A DNA stretch of 64,000 nt from Fulvivirga marina (GTDB lineage Bacteria > Bacteroidota > Bacteroidia > Cytophagales > Cyclobacteriaceae), in NCBI RefSeq assembly GCF_016775155.1, contig NZ_JAEUGD010000066.1, positions 470,833 to 534,832 on the forward strand, written 5' to 3'. Positions 59,701 to 64,000 of this stretch are shown here, piece after piece. Numbering within the stretch: the stretch's first letter is position 1; each line of letters starts with the position of its first letter. The translations under genes and the position numbers were made by a program. The notes beneath the pieces are model-generated. The model was not told the origin of the DNA. It worked only from the letters and a program-made list of their open reading frames with translations, and searched no databases.

Positions 59701-62700
59701 CTGTCCTGAACAGCTTGGTCCTCAATAATTTCCCTTTTTCCAAATCAAAGGGTATAGACGATTCCTGGTCAACCTGTTGCTGTAATTCCTCTTCCGAGAT
59801 GTTATATGCATCTTGGTAGGCAATCTTAAAAGCATGGTCCTGAAAAGGAATGATTTTCTGTCTGGGCTCTCCATTAACAACAACAAAGGCCGTCCTGAAG
59901 CTTTCATGCCGCTCCACCAGCTTGTACAGGGCTTTTTCAAAAACCTGTTCATCAAGCCCTTCAAGAGCGAATGCGAGTGGCATGTTATAGGTATTGCTAT
60001 TCTTTTCAAGCTGGTTCAGTACCCACAACCTTTTTTGGGCATGCGTCAGTTCATAATGGTCACTCTCTGCTACTGCGGATATGGCTTCAAAAGCATTGAC
60101 CGTACCTGACTCCAGTTTTTCTTCAACGAATGTCGCAAGATCCTTTATTGTTGCAAATTCGAAAAGATTCTCAATTTCCAGCTCTACATTAAACTCTTCA
60201 TGAACCCTGTTGATCACCTGCATGCCATTGAGCGAGTGTCCTCCTATTTCAAAGAAGTCTTCCTCTATGGTAAAATTGTCTTCATTTAAAACAGCTCTCC
60301 AGATGTTCTTAATTTTTGCCTGAACCGGAGTGAGTGATTCATCTATATTGGTGTTTTTACTGCTGATGGTCTCTGCCTCAGCAGCTACTGATTCGATTTC
60401 CTGAACCTGGAAGAATGGGTTAATCCTGAAAAGCTTCAGGTTAACATTTCCAATGAGTACATTAGAAGTATCTAACTCCAGTGCGAGGTTCAATGCCTCT
60501 ATCCCATCCTTATTGCTGATAGGTTTGACCGGCTGATCCCCAACGGGTAATGCACCATTTTTCAATGACATTCCGGTCTCATACCAACCGGGCCAGTTTA
60601 TGGAAATGAATTTTCGGTTTTTCCTTCCTTCATAGGCTGCATAGGCATCTAAAAAGGCATTGGCTACAGCATAATCAGCGCTGTTTTTCTGGGCAACTAC
60701 TGCATTTAAAGATGAAAAGGCTATGAAGAAATCTGGCTGAAACGGCTCACATAGCTGATCCAGGTTGATGGTACCCTGTATCTTGGGTGAAATGGTAGAT
60801 TTAAAATCTTCTACCTTTTTATCTTTTAATGGCTCCCAATTACCAGGAACACCCGCGGCATGTATAATGCCATCGATTCTCTCTACAGCACCAGATAATG
60901 TTTCAAATACTTTCTGTAACTGCTCAAAGTCACTTATGTCTACGGCATGATAGCTGACTGATGTTCCAAGTTTTTCCAGAGACTGGATATTTCTTAGTAT
61001 TTCAAGGGCCTTCTCATCAGCAGGGTTGTGCTCCTTCCCACTGGAAAGTATAGTACGGCCCAACAGAATCAGTTTACTGGCTTTATATTGTGAGGCCAGC
61101 ATTTTAGATACTTCAAATCCTATTCCTCTTGCGCCACCAGTGATCAGGTAAGTGCCTTTATTTTTCCAGGAAACATGATGTGATTCTCGTACTTCAGGCA
61201 GATTTCTTAACTTCTGTACGTATCTTACTGCATTGCGATAAGTTACAAACCTGATACCGTTACCTGCCCCAATTTCATTAAGGATGCAGAATGTATTATT
61301 TTCCAGTTGGTCTTCTGATATTTTCTCAAAATCAATGTGATGAGCATCTATCATGGGATACTCGGCCATCACACCTTTCAAAATAGCTGCTGCAATACTC
61401 TGAGTTGGCAATACACTCTCATTGGCTTTCAGGCTATAGGCGCCGGAAGTAATTATCGACAGCAGGAAGTTATTTTTAAAGTACTGACTAAAAGCCTTCA
61501 AAAGGAAGAAGCTAGAATACACTCCATTTTGAAGCTGATATTCTATGGTTTCGTCAGTAAGTGGTGTCTGTGCTTTATAGTAAGTAAAATCAAATATACC
61601 GTCCAGGTCTTCGTAGTCTTCACGAACAGACTTATAAAGAAGTTCATAGTCCGTTTCCTGACTAGGGTCAATGGTATATTCGTTTTGCGCCAGTTTCTGG
61701 AATTTGCTCCCTGCACTAACTTGAATACAAGTGTTGTTGGTAGATAACTGGCGGTTCAATGCATCTCCAAAACCCAGGCTGTCCATCATAAGCAGGAACG
61801 TTTGTCCCTTGTATTGTACAGGGTTTTCCGGGAGCTTGTTTTCTACCCATTCCAGTTGATAGAACCAATCCTGTATATCAGCCGGCTTGCTTTGCTGAGG
61901 GAGCGCTGGTTTCACCCAACAGCTCACCTTATCAAATGGATAGGTAGGCACTTCAACTTTCTGATAACTGTTGTTTGGATATGCCTCTGTCCAGTTTACG
62001 TTCACACCTTCTTGATAAAGGGCTGCAACTTTCTTATAAAATGACAGCTTTTTCGTGCTTTCAATCAGCCTGTGTACTGTAATCTGCGGTATATTTTCCT
62101 GCCATTGGTATAGTTTATCCGACAAGATCCCTTCGCTTCCGACCTCTAGGAAAACAACCTGTTGTGAGTTAACCATTGACTTCACGGCTTGCAGGTATTT
62201 GTTTTCATCTAAAGGATGTGCCGACAGGTCATTGCTCAAAATAATTTTGATCGCATCATCGACAGACAGCCCGTCAACAATCACCTGCTTGGTCACTTTT
62301 CCTATTCCGGTACCTATTATGGTATTAGCGGATATCCCGGTAGCCTTTAGCAAATGAAATAGTCCGTATTGATATGCAAACAACTGCAAGTCTTTCGAAT
62401 CAGCATATTGAAAAATCTTCTTGTTCAGTTCTTCAAGGCTGTTTTTGAAAACGGTATGTTGGTCTGACAACCGCTCAATCGTACTTTTCTCTACTTGGGA
62501 GTTAGAAAATAAGAGTACCAGATTTTTAATAGTTACCTTGCTGGTTGCAATATCACTTTTTGCATTTTGGTTCTCAAATTCAGCCAATTGATCTATTAAA
62601 TGCTTTTTATCAGCAGCTGCAAATGCCAGCCTGTAGGCATGATCATCCCTTCCGCTATTAAGGGTGGCAACGGTATCGTGCAAAGTGTCTTCGGACGTTG

Positions 62701-64000
62701 CCAGGTGCTTTTTAATTCTGGTTAAATATTCAAGACAGGCAGTTGGTGTCTTTGCCGAAATCTTCAGGATGTTTGCAGGATTAGCTATATTTTCCTGCTT
62801 ACTTTTTAGTTGAGGGCTTTGCTCCAGCACGAGGTGTGCATTGGTACCGCTCAGTCCAAAAGAGCTTACTCCACACCTTAGGGGGCTGCCTTCTGATTTC
62901 CAGTCTTTTAATTCCTTGTTTACATAGGCTGCCGAACTGTCAAAGTTTAAGTAAGGGTTTGGCTTGTTAAAATGTAAGGATGGAAATAGTTCACCATGCT
63001 TTAATGAAAGTATACATTTGATCACCCCAGCCATACCGGCGGCGTTGTTGAGGTGGCCAATATTTGTCTTCACTGAACTTACCGCGCAAAACTGCTTCTT
63101 ACTGGTATATGCTTTGAACGCATCGCTAATTCCCTGGAATTCTATAGGGTCACCTAATTTTGTACCTGTACCATGAGCTTCTATATAGGCTACTGACTCA
63201 GGTGCGACTGAGGCATTTTTCCAGGCCTTTATGAGTACCTCCGATTGTGCCACCGGGCTAGGTGCGGTTAAGCCGGTTGACCTTTTTCCATCATGATTGA
63301 TCGCTCCTCCTCTGATCACGGCATGGATGGTATCTCCATCTTCCAATGCCTTGTCCAACCGTTTCATAAAGAGCATGCCTCCTCCTTCTCCTCCTCCGGT
63401 GCCATTAGCATCAGCATCAAAAGTTTTACTTCTGCCATCTGGTGAAAGAATCCCTACCTGGCTAATGTTATTGCCCAATTCGGGGAATGAGATAATAACA
63501 AAAACACCTCCGGCCAATGCACTTGAAATATCTCCGCTAATCAGTTTCTGACAGGCCTCATGCACCGCTACTAATGATGATGAGCATGTAGTATCGATCA
63601 TCATAGCCGGGCCTGTTAAATTCAAATAATAGGATATACGGCCGGCTGTAATGGCACTCAGGTTTCCGGTCATAGCCACGGCATCAAAATCCTCGATCAG
63701 TGAGCCATAGTCTGAAGAGGGTCTGCTGCCCAGAAATACTCCGGTGTCGGCCCCTTCCATGCTCTTGAGGCTATACCCTGCATGCTCTATCGCCTGGCAG
63801 GCCAGCTCCAGTGACAGGCGCTGTTCCGGATCCATCAGGTCCGCCTCCTTCTTGGAAAGATCAAAGAATTTATGATCAAAAAGGTCTACCCTGTCCATGT
63901 GGGCTGTAACCAGATAATGACCATGAGGATTGATATGTGAATGTATCATCCGGCTTTGGCTAAGCTCTCTGACACTGTCACGTCCCGACTTTAAATTTTG
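53738..64000 (-). CDS. Hybrid PKS-NRPS: KS-AT0-KR-T / C-A-T / C-A(Asn)-T, 5' end outside window
   Basis: This multienzyme adds one ketide unit, reduces it to a beta-hydroxyacyl, then adds two amino acids. The frame stays open to the right edge, with typical KS N-terminal sequence (NLKSGRDSV) there, so the internal Met at 63949 is not the start. Counting residues from the edge: KS 1-390 (Cys in DTTCSSS ~138, EAHGTGT ~275, NIGH ~313); AT remnant ~490-690; KR with GGARGIG ~950, Ser in FSSLN and Tyr in ADYAVAN; T (GGHSL) ~1250; C (HHIISDGW) ~1445; A ~1650-2200; T ~2305; C (HHIIADAW) ~2500; A ~2700-3250; T ~3355. The first A code reads DVCVIGAVCK (unassigned, hydrophobic pocket) and the second DLTKIGEVGK (Asn). 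The acidic tail ending EEVEL probably docks to the next protein, whose start codon overlaps this stop as ATGA. The starter unit must come from upstream. Confidence 0.95.
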   Translation of the reverse strand, partial: QNLKSGRDSVRELSQSRMIHSHINPHGHYLVTAHMDRVDLFDHKFFDLSKKEADLMDPEQRLSLELACQAIEHAGYSLKSMEGADTGVFLGSRPSSDYGSLIEDFDAVAMTGNLSAITAGRISYYLNLTGPAMMIDTTCSSSLVAVHEACQKLISGDISSALAGGVFVIISFPELGNNISQVGILSPDGRSKTFDADANGTGGGEGGGMLFMKRLDKALEDGDTIHAVIRGGAINHDGKRSTGLTAPSPVAQSEVLIKAWKNASVAPESVAYIEAHGTGTKLGDPIEFQGISDAFKAYTSKKQFCAVSSVKTNIGHLNNAAGMAGVIKCILSLKHGELFPSLHFNKPNPYLNFDSSAAYVNKELKDWKSEGSPLRCGVSSFGLSGTNAHLVLEQSPQLKSKQENIANPANILKISAKTPTACLEYLTRIKKHLATSEDTLHDTVATLNSGRDDHAYRLAFAAADKKHLIDQLAEFENQNAKSDIATSKVTIKNLVLLFSNSQVEKSTIERLSDQHTVFKNSLEELNKKIFQYADSKDLQLFAYQYGLFHLLKATGISANTIIGTGIGKVTKQVIVDGLSVDDAIKIILSNDLSAHPLDENKYLQAVKSMVNSQQVVFLEVGSEGILSDKLYQWQENIPQITVHRLIESTKKLSFYKKVAALYQEGVNVNWTEAYPNNSYQKVEVPTYPFDKVSCWVKPALPQQSKPADIQDWFYQLEWVENKLPENPVQYKGQTFLLMMDSLGFGDALNRQLSTNNTCIQVSAGSKFQKLAQNEYTIDPSQETDYELLYKSVREDYEDLDGIFDFTYYKAQTPLTDETIEYQLQNGVYSSFFLLKAFSQYFKNNFLLSIITSGAYSLKANESVLPTQSIAAAILKGVMAEYPMIDAHHIDFEKISEDQLENNTFCILNEIGAGNGIRFVTYRNAVRYVQKLRNLPEVRESHHVSWKNKGTYLITGGARGIGFEVSKMLASQYKASKLILLGRTILSSGKEHNPADEKALEILRNIQSLEKLGTSVSYHAVDISDFEQLQKVFETLSGAVERIDGIIHAAGVPGNWEPLKDKKVEDFKSTISPKIQGTINLDQLCEPFQPDFFIAFSSLNAVVAQKNSADYAVANAFLDAYAAYEGRKNRKFISINWPGWYETGMSLKNGALPVGDQPVKPISNKDGIEALNLALELDTSNVLIGNVNLKLFRINPFFQVQEIESVAAEAETISSKNTNIDESLTPVQAKIKNIWRAVLNEDNFTIEEDFFEIGGHSLNGMQVINRVHEEFNVELEIENLFEFATIKDLATFVEEKLESGTVNAFEAISAVAESDHYELTHAQKRLWVLNQLEKNSNTYNMPLAFALEGLDEQVFEKALYKLVERHESFRTAFVVVNGEPRQKIIPFQDHAFKIAYQDAYNISEEELQQQVDQESSIPFDLEKGKLLRTKLFRTGDSKHILVFTVHHIISDGWSMRLIVNELAGLYNAFLNGQADPLPELKIQYKDFASWQNEQLSDENILETRTYWLDQFKGDIPKLDLPTDYPRPAVRSFDGDMHTVVIPQAIVDQLNKFNIRQGTSLYMNLLAVLYILLNRYTGQKDIVVGSPILGRPHKDLEGIVGFFLNNLSLRIQLESDETFTSLLKKVKNLTLNAYEHQNYPFDRLVDDLNMQVDRSRHPLFDVVLTENVELSGGEEVKMSGVTTDLFNTGFRSNMVDLRIIFSKVKDGLALSFDYNKKLFATERIEQMAAHFEGVLNAVVHNENTSIARLDYLSEEEKTVLLNGQEYKNIDYPTDKTLYQLFEAQVQKMPDQVAVVSTEKTLTYDELNQSANQLAHFLRQSYDVKKDQVIGLMLERSEYVSIGMLGILKSGAAFLPIDPSLPAARKELLLSQAGVEVLLIDSENMLELEGYQGELVALDIQLAMLDTPTTNLENIGAASTDLAYVIYTSGSSGVPKGVLIEHRSIVNIVLDHIDQLSITPKDRVLQFASISFDVSVCESFMALLAGAAIVLPTGKMINEHTILLDYMDQKEVTIGVFTASFYHALDLERLKKLRAFIIGGEAPDPSKIIYSSEYSTMLNAYGPTECAVCITTHKVNDKDKKKVSIPIGKPIANTKILVLDKNMQLVPNGIKGEIYAAGAGLARGYLNDAKQTDEKFIKNPFDEAERLYKTGDEGSWSFDKELRIFGRSDQQVKVRGHRIELGEIEKALSTYPEINSVGVLVKQEGSDNQLIGFYSAENALKVDQIKTFLSARLPYYMVPGQLIHVAEIPLTTNGKVDARKLLELSNQYGAESEYVAPESETQKKLVDIWEEVLGRKEIGIEDNFFELGGHSLKATQLISRIIEKLNVNIEVVDIFTYPTVRELANIVDNLSATDFSKISQVEPQEYYEVSHAQKRLWILSQFEENATAYNLPVTYKFKGKLEGEALAEAFNDILQRHEILRTTFVLVDEQPMQKVHEVESFNFKLDISDLKDAENPEKELNDLVREDLTTVFDLEKGPLFKARLFQAEEECFYLTITVHHIIADAWSLALLINEIAIFYNARVSGQPHDMPALPIQYKDYAAWQNQQFVDTGMESDRQYWHQQFEGELPVLELPTDFARPAQQTYDGSHVKHVLEAEISEGLRKLSKNSNASLFIILLSAFKALCHRYTGDSDIIVGTPIAGRNHADLESQVGFYVNTLAIRTQFESGYTFEQLLEAVKKNVLDSQKHQLYPFDKLVEELDLDRDTSRSPLFNVMLDMHVDDSSEVSINLEGVSAEQVEPDFEISKFDLSFTFVDTNDRIIVGAEYNTNLFRAESITRLLQHYNLLLQSILDDSHTALNELNYITPAESEQLEQFSQCVSVDYDGSKTLQQLFEERVKANPEKTALIFEGLEMTYESLNEKANRFAEYLNQHHQIQANQLVGILLNRSENLLVAILGILKAGAAYLPIDPQNPEQRIIDICNDSKMPLLITSKDFGQSTASLNTNVVYIDEEMETISSYAGVTTNTSSASDLAYCIYTSGSTGRPKGITIQHQSIVNYIQWANRYYFDDQSGYNFPLITPVSFDLTLTSMFSTLLRGDSLVIYKEANIADILMEACADDRIGAIKLTPSHIELMEGLGIQETQIKCAIVGGEALTSSQVNILLELNPGMKVYNEYGPTETTVGCTVKRLAQDEPITIGKPIDNVSAYIFDQNLNATPVGVNGELYIGGDGLAAGYLNQPALTAEKFIRNPKNKEELLYHTGDIAHWTATGEISFIGRVDTQLKIRGHRIEPGEIEQALLQLKEVEQAVVSVNKDNQQDSHLAAFIRIEPDTTFDPDRYRTYLSSKLPAYMVPSFYVHLEEIPLTSNGKVDYKALHYLDHIGEDASEKAEPVTEIQTELVEIWKEVLGLDSVGIYDNFFHIGGHSLKAIQATTRISDKLDMKLSLSIIFRMPTVAALAQEIEAMRWIQDDQETELESHYEEVEL
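60560..61900 (-). other. Ketoreductase domain with structural N-terminal half
   Basis: NADPH-dependent reduction of the beta-keto intermediate to a beta-hydroxyacyl. The Rossmann glycine motif is GGARGIG, and the Ser-Tyr-Asn catalytic set is seen in FSSLN and ADYAVAN. The preceding ~300 residues are the degenerate structural half usual for modular KRs. The LDD motif of B-type KRs is absent (the sequence reads GVPGNW there), so stereochemistry is left open. No DH or ER domain is present. Confidence 0.85.
61925..62540 (-). other. Shrunken, degenerate acyltransferase-like domain (AT0)
   Basis: Between KS and KR lies a segment with AT-like landmarks: a start like the AT N-terminus (NLVLLFSNS), the helix before the nucleophile elbow (LFAYQYGLFHLLKATGI), a tail like the AT end (FLEVGSEGIL) and the post-AT linker YPFDKVSCW. 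The nucleophile motif GHSxG is replaced by GTGIG. The segment between this and the FLEVG strand is far shorter than in a normal AT, so the small subdomain and catalytic His are missing. It cannot load extender units itself. A separate AT, not in the window, would be needed. Confidence 0.75.
62824..64000 (-). other. Ketosynthase domain (N-terminal residues cut by window edge)
   Basis: Catalyses decarboxylative condensation to elongate an acyl chain. The active-site Cys (DTTCSSS) and both catalytic His motifs (EAHGTGT and NIGHLNNAAG) are present, as is the C-terminal FGLSGTNAH signature, so it should be active. Only the first few dozen residues are missing from the window. Confidence 0.93.

Noticed and set aside
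2624-63551. Many short open frames on the plus strand and in other minus frames
   Set aside because: All lie antisense to or within NRPS genes, have no recognisable domains, and fit chance openness opposite long coding regions.
53738-63949. Taking the Met at 63949 as the start of the first gene
   Set aside because: The frame stays open to the window edge and encodes conserved KS N-terminal sequence upstream of that Met, so the gene is cut by the window.
1-64000. Repeated blocks as CRISPR, insertion sequences or tandem repeats
   Set aside because: The recurring similarity is explained by paralogous C, A, T and methyltransferase domains. No transposase, terminal repeats or spaced short repeats were seen.

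Overview
The window is one continuous stretch of a giant non-ribosomal peptide synthetase (NRPS) assembly line with a polyketide (PKS) module at its upstream end. Nine collinear genes, all on the minus strand, fill essentially all 64 kb. The first (right edge) and last (left edge) run out of the window. No RNA genes, mobile elements, CRISPR arrays, transporters, regulators, thioesterase, MbtH or PPTase genes are visible. The moderately AT-rich sequence, A/T-rich translation starts without clear Shine-Dalgarno sites, and protein style suggest a Bacteroidota bacterium, perhaps Cytophagales; this is an inference and no species is claimed.

Layout in transcription order (right to left): (1) 64000-53738, KS-degenerate AT-KR-T, C-A-T, C-A(Asn)-T. 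(2) 53741-52197, a docking domain plus a lone C domain. (3) 52184-41619, A(Val, with methyltransferase)-T, C-A-T-E, C-A-T. (4) 41622-33727, docking-C-A(Asn)-T, C-A(Ser)-T-E. (5) 33700-28388, C-A(with methyltransferase)-T-C. (6) 28385-16875, A(Val, with methyltransferase)-T, C-A(Thr)-T-sulfotransferase, C-A(Gly)-T-C. (7) 16801-7706, A(Thr, with two methyltransferases)-T, C-A(Asn, with FkbM methyltransferase)-T-C. (8) 7692-3772, half-C-A-T-C. (9) 3738-1, half-C-A(Val)-T-C and onward. Intergenic gaps are at most 73 bp and two junctions overlap by 4 bp, so this is very probably one operon.

How the genes work together: specificity codes read by eye from the A domains predict a chain, under collinearity, of beta-hydroxyacyl unit - X - Asn - MeVal - D-X - Thr-like - Asn - D-Ser - MeX - MeVal - Thr(sulfo or dehydrated) - Gly - Thr(doubly methylated) - MeAsn - aliphatic - Val - and further residues. 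That is fifteen complete aminoacyl modules in the window. A/C boundaries between proteins use at least four interface types: a TubC-like docking domain with an acidic tail, a COM-like E/C pair, a C|A split, and a C|half-C split.

The most unusual parts are the Thr A domain of gene 7, interrupted twice by two different methyltransferase families; the sulfotransferase built into gene 6 directly after a Thr-loaded carrier; a methyltransferase-loss 'scar' in that same Thr A domain; and the shrunken AT without a catalytic serine in gene 1.
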